A stretch of DNA of 64,000 nt, from assembly GCA_025146925.1 (NCBI GenBank), contig CP102260.1:2891501-2955500 (forward strand), written 5' to 3'. Below are positions 24,720-32,337 of this stretch, piece after piece (the stretch's first letter is position 1; each line of letters opens with the position of its first letter). Source of the stretch: [Bacteroides] pectinophilus (GTDB lineage: Bacteria; Bacillota; Clostridia; Lachnospirales; Lachnospiraceae). The position numbers were made by a program, and so were the translations under genes. The notes beneath the pieces were generated by a model, which was given only the letters and a program-made list of their open reading frames with translations, was not told the origin of the DNA and did no database searches.

Positions 24720-25169
24720 CTATACCTGCATTTTCTTAATAATACCATCATAAAAATCAAGCACTGACTTAATATCCTTATCATCCGGATGCCCCTTTGC
24801 AATGCCGCCTATAAGCCTGAACGGGCCAAATGTGTCATAGCCCTTGCACGAAAACCTGTCTGTAATGCTGCAGCGCTTATTTTTGAGTATTGCCTCTATA
24901 GAGCCGAAGGCTGCGCTTCCGCCGTGCGTGCATATTAAAAATACAGTCTTTTCCTGCGGCAGATTAACGGATGCAAAGTTAAGCACCGCCTGATGGAATT
25001 TGCCGTAATATATTCCTGATGCAAAGCCTATTGCATCATATTCCGAAAGATTTTTCTCTTTTATCTTTGTGGCATCGATAAGTTCCGTTCCGTAAGCATC
25101 TGCTATTGCATCAACAAGCTTTTTTGTATTCCCATGATGTACGGATGCATAAACAATTGCTATTTTCAT
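24720..25169 (-). CDS. Flavodoxin-domain protein
   Basis: A 149-residue single-domain flavodoxin-like protein. The FMN phosphate loop is YASVHHGNTKKL at residues 8-19, and the flavin-side loops ASGIYYGKFH and ICTHGGSAAFGS are present. It would carry electrons or reduce a quinone or disulfide; the partner is unknown. It starts 17 bases after the second LeuC-like gene and may be transcribed with the leu-type operon. A supporting role for the oxygen-sensitive Fe-S enzymes upstream is possible but not shown. Confidence 0.85.
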   Translation of the reverse strand: MKIAIVYASVHHGNTKKLVDAIADAYGTELIDATKIKEKNLSEYDAIGFASGIYYGKFHQAVLNFASVNLPQEKTVFLICTHGGSAAFGSIEAILKNKRCSITDRFSCKGYDTFGPFRLIGGIAKGHPDDKDIKSVLDFYDGIIKKMQV

Positions 25170-25186
25170 ATAGATAACCTCTTATA

Positions 25187-26422
25187 CTAGCATATCTCTC
25201 CGGCGAGTGCCGCTCTTGCTGCGCTTGCAGGTGAACCAAGATATATGCCTACCTTAGAAGAACCCATTCTTCCGAGGAAGTTACGGTTGTTTGTGGCAAG
25301 AATCTTCTCGCCGTCAGCCATGATTCCGCATGCACGTCCACAGCAGAGACCGCAGCCCGGCTGTGTTATAATTGCTCCGGCAAGTGCAAGATCCTTGAGA
25401 TACCCTGCCTTGGATGCCTCTTCATATATGCTTCTGCTTGCAGGAGTTACGATAAGTCTCATATAATCTGCAATCTTCTTACCACGAAGAATGTCCGCTG
25501 CAACCTTGATATCCTCAAGTCTTCCGTTAGTACATGAGCCTATGAATACCTGATCAATCTTAGTTCCCTTAAGCTCGCTTACAGGATGGATGTTGTCTAC
25601 CTGTGAAGGACACGCCAGTACGGGAACGAGTGTTGATGCATCATACTCCATTACACGGCAGTACTCAGCGTCAGCATCAGCCTTGAGCCATGCAACATCA
25701 TCGTAATTGACACCTGAGAATTCAGCCGTCTTTTCATCAGGTGCAAACAGCGCTGCCTTTGCTCCTGCCTCAATCGCCATATTGGCTATTGTCATCCTTG
25801 ATGCAACCGTCATATTGTCTACAGTGCTTCCCGAGAATTCAAGAGCCTTGTATGTAGCACCGTCACTTCTCAGGTCACCAAGAAGTCTGAGGATAATATC
25901 CTTGGCATATACACCCTCAGGAAGTTCTCCGTTAATCACAACCTTAATAGTCTCAGGAACCTTAATCCACATCTCGCCTGTTCCGAGGACAGCCGCCATC
26001 TCAGTGTAACCGATTCCCGATGAAAAACATCCTACGCTTCCGTAAGTTGTTGTATGTGAATCAGTGCCGAATACTATATTACCCGGCTTTGCATAACCCA
26101 TCTCCGGCATAAGCTGATGGCAGATACCATCTGCCCTGTGAAAATTCTTAAGTCCCTGCTCCTTAACAAATGCATCACCAATCTTAAAATGTCTTACATC
26201 CTCGACAGCACTTGTCGGTACAAGATGATCATAGATAAGCACAACCTTATCGGCATCCCACACCTTTTTAAATCCCATCTCATGGAACTTGTCCACAACA
26301 AACGGAATAAATATATCGTGAATCATTACCCTGTCAACATTAACGGTAACAATCGCTCCCGGCTTCACATCTGCCTTGCCGGTATTCTTCATAACTATCT
26401 TCTCAATTAATGTATGTCCCAT
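25187..26422 (-). CDS. leuC: 3-isopropylmalate dehydratase-like large subunit, copy 2
   Basis: A 411-residue aconitase-superfamily large subunit that pairs with the small subunit just upstream. It keeps the substrate and cluster motifs: GTDSHTTTYGSVGCF, GSCTNGRLEDI and QPGCGLCCGRACG, which give three Cys ligands for a 4Fe-4S cluster. The usual reaction is isomerising 2- to 3-isopropylmalate in leucine synthesis. Related enzymes act on citramalate/methylmalate, homocitrate or dimethylmalate. Two complete sets lie in tandem here, so at least one may have another substrate, and I cannot tell which. The Met at 26422 is preferred because GGAG lies 6 bases before it; the in-frame ATG 4 codons earlier is part of that GGAATGGAG site. 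Confidence 0.88.
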   Translation of the reverse strand: MGHTLIEKIVMKNTGKADVKPGAIVTVNVDRVMIHDIFIPFVVDKFHEMGFKKVWDADKVVLIYDHLVPTSAVEDVRHFKIGDAFVKEQGLKNFHRADGICHQLMPEMGYAKPGNIVFGTDSHTTTYGSVGCFSSGIGYTEMAAVLGTGEMWIKVPETIKVVINGELPEGVYAKDIILRLLGDLRSDGATYKALEFSGSTVDNMTVASRMTIANMAIEAGAKAALFAPDEKTAEFSGVNYDDVAWLKADADAEYCRVMEYDASTLVPVLACPSQVDNIHPVSELKGTKIDQVFIGSCTNGRLEDIKVAADILRGKKIADYMRLIVTPASRSIYEEASKAGYLKDLALAGAIITQPGCGLCCGRACGIMADGEKILATNNRNFLGRMGSSKVGIYLGSPASAARAALAGEIC

Positions 26423-26424
26423 AC

Positions 26425-26504
26425 TAATCTCCATTCCGCAAACACAAATCTTGCGTGTGAAAAATCAGATATCAATCTGTATTTTTCACACTAATCCATT
26501 CCGC
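26425..26504 (-). repeat. Inverted repeat and GGAATGGAGATTA-type repeats before leuC copy 2
   Basis: GTGTGAAAAAT-CAGAT and its near-complement ATCTG-ATTTTTCACAC form a 37-base hairpin (26455-26491) that includes the stop codon of the small subunit. On each side lies the motif CGGAATG-GATTAGTRTG (minus strand: 26492-26504 and 26425-26440). The same motif precedes kdgK and the GT2 gene at 54147. Confidence 0.65.
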
Positions 26505-26977
26505 TTCTGCATAGCCTTAACAAGTCCGCCCGCATTAAGAATCTCCATGAGATTATCAGGAAGAGGTTCTATCGGATAATCCTTGCCGTTAAATGTAATC
26601 TTATCATTCATGATAACTGTCAGCTCATCGCCCTCCCTGACAGCATCAGGAATATCCTTATTCTCGATAAGCAGAAGTCCGTTATTTATTGAATTACGGA
26701 AGAATATTCTCGCAAATGATTTTGCAATTACGCATCTTATATTAAGATGCTTGATTATCTCCGGTGCCTGTTCTCTTGATGAACCGCAGCCGAAGTTCTT
26801 GCCTGCAACGATTATGTCACCGTCACCTATCTGTCCTGCAAGCTCAGGTCTCAAAGGTGAAAATGCATATTTTTTCATATCATCAACTGTCTTAAGCGCA
26901 AGGTACTCTGTAGGGATTATGATATCCGTATCGATATCGTCACCGAGCACCCACACTTTACCTGTAAATTTATCCAT
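26486..26977 (-). CDS. leuD: 3-isopropylmalate dehydratase-like small subunit, copy 2
   Basis: A 163-residue small subunit (swivel domain) for the large subunit downstream. It opens GKVWVLGDDIDTDIIIPTEYLAL, has the NFGCGSSREQAPEII motif and KSFARIFFRNSINNGL. The loop after Y-L, which sets substrate choice in this family, reads YLALKT rather than the YLRT of homoaconitase-type enzymes. Start 15 bases after the copy 1 large subunit. Confidence 0.88.
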   Translation of the reverse strand: MDKFTGKVWVLGDDIDTDIIIPTEYLALKTVDDMKKYAFSPLRPELAGQIGDGDIIVAGKNFGCGSSREQAPEIIKHLNIRCVIAKSFARIFFRNSINNGLLLIENKDIPDAVREGDELTVIMNDKITFNGKDYPIEPLPDNLMEILNAGGLVKAMQKRNGLV

Positions 26978-26992
26978 AACTGTCTCCTTTTC

Positions 26993-28243
26993 CTACAGCT
27001 CGTCAGGGCCGCATATCTTACCTGCTATTGCTGAAGCCGTAACAGTAGCCGCTGAACCGAGATATACCTTAGATGTCTTATGTCCCGCACGTCCCTTGAA
27101 GTTACGTGTACCTGTTGATATAAGAACTTCATTCTCACCGATTACGCCCTGGCAGCTTCCCCAGCATACACTGCAGTTGGCATTCATGACCATTGCGCCT
27201 GACTCCATGAATATATCAATAAGCCCCTCATCGAGTGCCTGAATATAAACATTATTGGATGCAGGAGCTATAAGGAATCTTACGTCAGGATTAACCTTTC
27301 TTCCCTTAAGAATCTCAGCGGCAACACGGAGGTCATCTATTCTTCCGTTATTACATGAGCCAAGAAATGCCTCGTCAATCTTAACATCACCGACCTGTGA
27401 AAGCGGAATAACATCATCAACAAAATCAGGTCTCGCAACTACAGGCTCAATCTTATCAAGGTCATACTCATATACCTTAAGGAACTTTGCATCCTCGTCA
27501 CTGACATACATGTTGTCCGCCCTGCGTCCGTGCTCCTTAATAAATTCCTTAACCTTTTCATCTGGCTCTACAATACCTGTCTTGGCACCTGCCTCAACAG
27601 CAAGGTTGCACAGTACAAATCTGTCATTAACACTCAGGTTATGTGCTCCCTCTCCTGCGAACTCCATGACCTTGTAATTGGCTCCGTTAGCCCCTATATC
27701 ACCGATTATAGTAAGAATAAGGTCTCTTGGATATACACCTTCCCTTAACTTACCCTTAAGGTTAAAGCGGAGTGTCTCAGGCACCATGACCCATGACTTG
27801 CCTGTAACCATTGCATACAGGAAATCGGTACATCCGACACCCGTACCAAATGCTCCGAGTGCTCCGTATGAACATGTATGTGAGTCTGCACCGAATATAA
27901 GCTGTCCCGGCTCAACAAAATTTTCAAACATAATCTGGTGGCATACGCCATTGCCCTCAAAGAACTTAATTCCGTTCTCTCTGGCAAACTCGCGCATCTT
28001 CTTATGAACTGCTGCCGTCTTAGGATTCTCTGCCGGAATATTATGATCCACGATAAATACAATCTTATCCTTGTCGGCAATTCTTGGATTCTTCAGCTTA
28101 TTGTTGTACATATCTATTGTAAGATGTGTTGTTCCGTCATTACTCATAAGGTAATCAAGCTCAACAGTATGTATCTGTCCCGGCTTAACCTCTTCAACAC
28201 CGGCTGCTCTTGCGATAATCTTTTCAGCTATAGTCATTCCCAT
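26993..28243 (-). CDS. leuC: 3-isopropylmalate dehydratase-like large subunit, copy 1
   Basis: A 416-residue large subunit, clearly diverged from copy 2. Motifs: GADSHTCSYGALGAF, GSCNNGRIDDL and NCSVCWGSCQG, which supply the three cluster Cys residues. It lies 12 bases after its small subunit and has a strong GGGGG ribosome site. Length and motifs fit the short LeuC branch seen in Clostridia and archaea, which also contains homoaconitase and dimethylmalate dehydratase. No leuA, leuB or cimA lies in the window to fix the pathway. Confidence 0.88.
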   Translation of the reverse strand: MGMTIAEKIIARAAGVEEVKPGQIHTVELDYLMSNDGTTHLTIDMYNNKLKNPRIADKDKIVFIVDHNIPAENPKTAAVHKKMREFARENGIKFFEGNGVCHQIMFENFVEPGQLIFGADSHTCSYGALGAFGTGVGCTDFLYAMVTGKSWVMVPETLRFNLKGKLREGVYPRDLILTIIGDIGANGANYKVMEFAGEGAHNLSVNDRFVLCNLAVEAGAKTGIVEPDEKVKEFIKEHGRRADNMYVSDEDAKFLKVYEYDLDKIEPVVARPDFVDDVIPLSQVGDVKIDEAFLGSCNNGRIDDLRVAAEILKGRKVNPDVRFLIAPASNNVYIQALDEGLIDIFMESGAMVMNANCSVCWGSCQGVIGENEVLISTGTRNFKGRAGHKTSKVYLGSAATVTASAIAGKICGPDEL

Positions 28244-28255
28244 TGTGCAATCCCC

Positions 28256-28732
28256 CTAGTTCTCTTCCTTGTTAAGTGAGGCAATAAGTCCGCCCGCATT
28301 AAGAATATTCTGCATATATTCAGGCAGCTTTGTACATGTAAATTCCTTACCGCATGCCTTAACAGTTCCTGCTGTAAGGTCAATATCCGCCTCGTCACCT
28401 GCGGCAACATTATCATGAAGGTCTTCGCATACAAGCACAGGAAGTCCTATATTGATTGAATTTCTATAGAATATTCTAGCAAATGACTTTGCATAAACTG
28501 CCTTTATTCCAAGTGCCTTAAGAACACTTGGCGCCTGCTCTCTTGATGAACCGCAGCCAAAGTTGTCTCCGGCAACAATTATATCCCCATCCTTAACACC
28601 GGAAGCAAAATCTGCATCAAGTGACTCAAATGCATGTGACTTCATCTCATCAATATTCGGCAGAAGCAGATACTGCGATGCAATAATCTGGTCTGTATCA
28701 ACGTCATTGTCAAATTTAAAAATACGACTCAT
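28256..28732 (-). CDS. leuD: 3-isopropylmalate dehydratase-like small subunit, copy 1
   Basis: A 158-residue swivel-domain subunit and the first gene of the five-gene operon leuD-leuC-leuD-leuC-flavodoxin. It has IFKFDNDVDTDQIIASQYLLL, NFGCGSSREQAPSVL and KSFARIFYRNSINIGL. Its specificity loop reads YLLLPN, different from copy 2, which supports different substrates or affinities. The 217-base upstream gap holds several short AT-rich palindromes but no leucine T-box or other leader that I can recognise. Confidence 0.88.
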   Translation of the reverse strand: MSRIFKFDNDVDTDQIIASQYLLLPNIDEMKSHAFESLDADFASGVKDGDIIVAGDNFGCGSSREQAPSVLKALGIKAVYAKSFARIFYRNSINIGLPVLVCEDLHDNVAAGDEADIDLTAGTVKACGKEFTCTKLPEYMQNILNAGGLIASLNKEEN

Positions 28733-28949
28733 AAATCCTCACCTTTTTCCCTTCATATGCCATTAATTCTTAATACGCCATGATATCATATATCATAAAT
28801 GCGCTATATGCATGTTACCGGCACTCAGTAAATTATACACGTATACAGCGTACTTCTCAAGATATAATTACTCTTATTGATTTTCTCATTTTTTTATCAT
28901 ATCATATGTAATAAGATATGTCTAAAATCGACTGCGAACAGAGGTCAGG

Positions 28950-29510
28950 ATGAGTTCATTAAAGTTTGAATACAGAGACAACGGAATAATTCTTAAGACA
29001 TTAACCCCCGCCAGTGCGGAGCGTGTGCTGATGTTTTATAAAAAGAACAGTAATTCATTTGATGCATATGAAACCGCCAAGCCGGAGGGCTTCTACACCT
29101 TAGGCTTTCAGAAGAGGCTTATTGCCGCTGAGAATGAGAGCTTTCTTAAAGGAACTCAGATGAGATACTTCCTGTTTGACGAACGTTTTCCACAGGACAT
29201 CATCGGAAGCGTATCATTTTTCAACATAAGACGCGGGGATTTTGAACAATGCTGCATAGGTTATAAGATTGACGAAGAATACCGCCATATGGGCTATGGC
29301 CGCCGTATGCTTGAGCTTGCACTAAAGATAATAACCGTTGATTACGGAATCCACCGCGTTGAAGCGTATATACTGCCCGCCAACACCCCCTCAGTCCGGC
29401 TTGCCGGGCAGTGCGGCTTTGAGCCTGAGGGAATTGCGAAGGGGTATGTGCGTATGCATGGAGAATGGACCGACCATATGAGGTATGTTTATATCTCCCG
29501 GTACCAATAG
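28950..29510 (+). CDS. GNAT-family acetyltransferase (RimJ-like)
   Basis: A 186-residue GNAT enzyme of the RimJ/RimL type, which usually acetylates N-termini of ribosomal or other proteins. Acetyl-CoA binding is seen in CCIGYKIDEEYRHMGYGRRMLELAL (motif A, near residues 95-118) and in YILPANTPSVRLAGQCGFEPEG (motif B). It is transcribed away from the leu-type operon and its end overlaps the convergent gene at 29489 by 22 bases. Substrate unknown. Confidence 0.9.
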   Translation: MSSLKFEYRDNGIILKTLTPASAERVLMFYKKNSNSFDAYETAKPEGFYTLGFQKRLIAAENESFLKGTQMRYFLFDERFPQDIIGSVSFFNIRRGDFEQCCIGYKIDEEYRHMGYGRRMLELALKIITVDYGIHRVEAYILPANTPSVRLAGQCGFEPEGIAKGYVRMHGEWTDHMRYVYISRYQ

Positions 29511-30475
29511 CCAAAATACGGATTGCGGCAGTCACTTCTATGACTTCTTCTGAAGTTGTTAAATCCAAACATCCCCGCCATAAACCGCTCTTTATTGCTG
29601 TATACACCGGGAACACCGATAAGCATTGCATTCTCATCAGACTGTACCCTTCCGGCAAGGATATGTCTGAATGTATAGAAGCCATGCATAAGAAAGCTGT
29701 TCTGTTCAACATCTATTCCGTCACCTGTCTTAGCTCCCGTACATTCATATTGAAGCAGTGTCCTTAGCTTATCCGGAGTAATCTCAATACAGTCATAATA
29801 TGTATCATCATCAAATGCATCCACATAATCACAATCTTCCTGCATGCGGCTGAATACCTGCATACGGGTAAGTGGCATTTCATCTGCTTTTTCTTCTTCC
29901 GGGATAATTATATCCCCGTTCTCAGGCTTTGTTTCTATTTCCTCAATCTGAAGAAACTCTGGCTTACTGCCCTCTTCAGCAGCTGTCTCCTTTTCTCCCG
30001 CTTCCGTATGTTCTTCTACAGCTTCCTGTTGCGCATGTTCTTTCTGCGGTACTGTATTTTTCTTTGCCCCGAACCTTATCATGTCATACGGATAGGCGGT
30101 ATCGGTATCATCCCATGAAGCAACCGCCGCCAATTCACCTGCATCTGTCACAACCGCTACTGCCACAGCCTCATTCCAGTCAAATCCGCTTCCACCCATA
30201 TTAGTATCAATAAATTCACATTTTGCCCTGCCAAATCCGTTATTAACAGCAATATCATCCAGCTTAATTCCGGACATATAATCTCCGTCCGGCACAAGCG
30301 CACATATACTGCATCTGCATTCGCCAACAGAATACATTCCCCTGATGCTGAACTCAAGACTGACACGGCTGCTCATCATCCACCCTGTCTCGTGCTCCAC
30401 CTTGACAAATCCACAAGAGTGGCTCATATCAGCACTGCCATCACTATATTCATGTAAATAAAACAAATTACCCAT
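29489..30475 (-). CDS. Unknown two-domain protein with acidic linker
   Basis: A 328-residue soluble protein with no catalytic motif that I can name. Residues 1-140 look beta-rich (MGNLFYLHEYSDGS, then CGFVKVEHETGWMMSSRVSLEFSIRG) with several Cys. Residues about 145-205 are a Glu/Lys/Pro-rich linker. The C-terminal 120 residues end in NPYFGYWYREI. This plan is typical of a Lachnospiraceae-restricted family of unknown function, as far as I recall. The start chosen follows GGTGG; the open frame extends 29 codons upstream towards the rsmA terminator. It is a single-gene unit. Confidence 0.75.
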   Translation of the reverse strand: MGNLFYLHEYSDGSADMSHSCGFVKVEHETGWMMSSRVSLEFSIRGMYSVGECRCSICALVPDGDYMSGIKLDDIAVNNGFGRAKCEFIDTNMGGSGFDWNEAVAVAVVTDAGELAAVASWDDTDTAYPYDMIRFGAKKNTVPQKEHAQQEAVEEHTEAGEKETAAEEGSKPEFLQIEEIETKPENGDIIIPEEEKADEMPLTRMQVFSRMQEDCDYVDAFDDDTYYDCIEITPDKLRTLLQYECTGAKTGDGIDVEQNSFLMHGFYTFRHILAGRVQSDENAMLIGVPGVYSNKERFMAGMFGFNNFRRSHRSDCRNPYFGYWYREI

Positions 30476-30565
30476 AACAATCCACCAGCCAACAGATAAA
30501 CTTGATATTACAGTATATGCAGGCTGGTAAAATGTTATGTGTGAAATGACTAACAGCAGCACATT

Positions 30566-30625
30566 AAAAAGCCACCCGGAAGCACTATATATGAATTCAC
30601 ATATAATGCAATCCGGGCGGCTTTT
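30566..30625 (-). terminator. Terminator of the metG-tatD-rsmA operon
   Basis: On the minus strand AAAAGCCGCCCGGA and TCCGGGTGGCTTTTT pair around a loop that is itself palindromic, ending in five T. It lies 17 bases after the rsmA stop and separates that operon from the next gene. Confidence 0.88.
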
Positions 30626-30641
30626 AATTATTTAATTACAC

Positions 30642-31532
30642 TTAATGCATCTCAATCAGTCTGTCAGCAAGCTCGCCAAACTGCGCAAGTGTAAGCGCTT
30701 CGCCTCTGATTCCCGCAGGAAGTCCCATAGCCTCAAGAGCCGTTGTTACGTCCTCTCTTGTGCATGCGTGTCCGCTTCCGTTAAGCTCACTGCTGTTGGC
30801 AAGTGAATTGGCAAGCGTCTTGCGGCGCTGATTGAATGCGGCACGGATAACCCTGAACATAAACTGCTCATCCTTAACCTTAACAGGCGCATCCTCATGA
30901 CGCACAAGCTTTATCACGGCAGAATCGACATTAGGACGCGGCATAAAGCAGCTTGCAGGAACCTTAAGGACAATCTGGGCATCCGCATAGAACTGGACTG
31001 CAAGTGACAATGCACCGTAATCCTTAGTTCCCGGGCCCACCTGCATGCGCTGTGCAACCTCTTTCTGAACCATTATAGTAATGCTCTCAAGCGGAACATG
31101 ACTCTCAAAAAGGCCCATGATGATAGGAGTTGTAATGTAGTAAGGAAGATTGGCAACAACCTTTATCGGACGTCCGTCATTCTTTTCCTCAGCAAGCTTT
31201 CTTACATCAACTTTAAGAATATCCTCATTAATAACACTTACGTTATCATATGGTGCAAGTGTCTCGGCAAGTATCGGAATAAGATTCTTATCAATCTCAA
31301 CCGCCGCAACCTCTCTTGCATTCTCGCAGAGAATCTGTGTCATTGTTCCGATTCCCGGCCCTATCTCAAGCACAAAATCATCCTTTGTAATGCCCGCCTC
31401 GCGCACAATCTTCTCAACCACATTACCGTCAATCAGGAAATTCTGTCCGAATCTCTTCTGGAAACCGAACCCGTATTTCTTAATAATCTCAAGTGTATTG
31501 GTCGGATTGTATAAATGTTTGATGTTCTCCAT
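30642..31532 (-). CDS. rsmA: 16S rRNA dimethyladenosine transferase
   Basis: A 296-residue methyltransferase (KsgA) that dimethylates two adjacent adenines near the 3' end of 16S rRNA late in small-subunit assembly. It has the N-terminal GFGFQKRFGQNFL, the SAM site EIGPGIGTMT and the catalytic NLPYYITTP. It is the last gene of the metG operon, with its start 4 bases after the tatD stop. The small RNase M5 gene often found between tatD and rsmA in Firmicutes is absent. Confidence 0.96.
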   Translation of the reverse strand: MENIKHLYNPTNTLEIIKKYGFGFQKRFGQNFLIDGNVVEKIVREAGITKDDFVLEIGPGIGTMTQILCENAREVAAVEIDKNLIPILAETLAPYDNVSVINEDILKVDVRKLAEEKNDGRPIKVVANLPYYITTPIIMGLFESHVPLESITIMVQKEVAQRMQVGPGTKDYGALSLAVQFYADAQIVLKVPASCFMPRPNVDSAVIKLVRHEDAPVKVKDEQFMFRVIRAAFNQRRKTLANSLANSSELNGSGHACTREDVTTALEAMGLPAGIRGEALTLAQFGELADRLIEMH

Positions 31533-31536
31533 ATAC

Positions 31537-32328
31537 TCACCTTTCGATATTCAAAAGTCTTTTTGCATTGGCAGTTGTTGTCTCAATAACCTCTTCGCGT
31601 GTAACATTTTTCAGGGCGGCAATCTCATCCGCAACAAGCGGGAGATTCAACGATGAATTACGCTTGCCGCGGTTAGGCACAGGTGCGAGATAAGGGCTGT
31701 CCGTCTCAAGCACTATCCTGTCAAGGGGTACATATTCAACAGTCTCCTTAAGCTTTCTTCCGTTCTTAAATGTTACGACACCGCCTACACCTATATAGAA
31801 GCCATTATCAAGATAGAACTTTGCACACTCCTTAGAATATGAATAGCAGTGTATAATGCCTCCGACATCAGATGCATGCGTCTGTCTTAAAATATCCTCC
31901 GTATCTTTGGCTGCTTCCCTTGAATGAATCATTATCGGCAGCTTAACCTGACGTGCAAGCTCAATCTGTCTCTCGAACCAGTATTTCTGCGCATCTTTGC
32001 CTGTCTTTGGATATGTTGCATCAGCAGGATAATAATAATCAAGACCTATCTCACCTATGGCAACAATCTTACTGCTCTGTGCTGCCTGCTGCTCAATGTA
32101 ATCCATATCTGCCTCGGTAAGTCCGTCTGCATCATCCGGATGAACGCCAAGCGCACCATACACAAAGGCATATCTTTCCGTCAACTCAAGAGTTGCATGG
32201 CAGCCTCTCATAGAAGCTGCCACATTTACAACATTGCCAATTCCGTTATCAGCAAGTGAGGCAAGCAGCTCTTCCCTGTCTGCGTCAAATGCTTCATCAT
32301 CATAATGGGCGTGTGTATCAAAAATCAT
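31537..32328 (-). CDS. tatD: TatD-family metal-dependent deoxyribonuclease
   Basis: A 263-residue TIM-barrel hydrolase of the TatD/YabD family. It opens MIFDTHAHYDDEAFD with the first metal His pair and continues with GEIGLDYYY (metal Glu), PIMIHSREA and LETDSPYLAPVPNRGKRN. These enzymes are 3'-5' nucleases involved in DNA repair or turnover. It starts 9 bases after metG; the metG-tatD-rsmA order is conserved in Firmicutes. Confidence 0.95.
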   Translation of the reverse strand: MIFDTHAHYDDEAFDADREELLASLADNGIGNVVNVAASMRGCHATLELTERYAFVYGALGVHPDDADGLTEADMDYIEQQAAQSSKIVAIGEIGLDYYYPADATYPKTGKDAQKYWFERQIELARQVKLPIMIHSREAAKDTEDILRQTHASDVGGIIHCYSYSKECAKFYLDNGFYIGVGGVVTFKNGRKLKETVEYVPLDRIVLETDSPYLAPVPNRGKRNSSLNLPLVADEIAALKNVTREEVIETTTANAKRLLNIER

Positions 32329-32337
32329 ATTAATCCT

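Noticed and set aside
28733-28949. Leucine T-box or other leader before the leu-type operon
   Set aside because: The gap is too short for a full T-box and no T-box sequence, specifier loop or terminator is seen; only short AT-rich palindromes.
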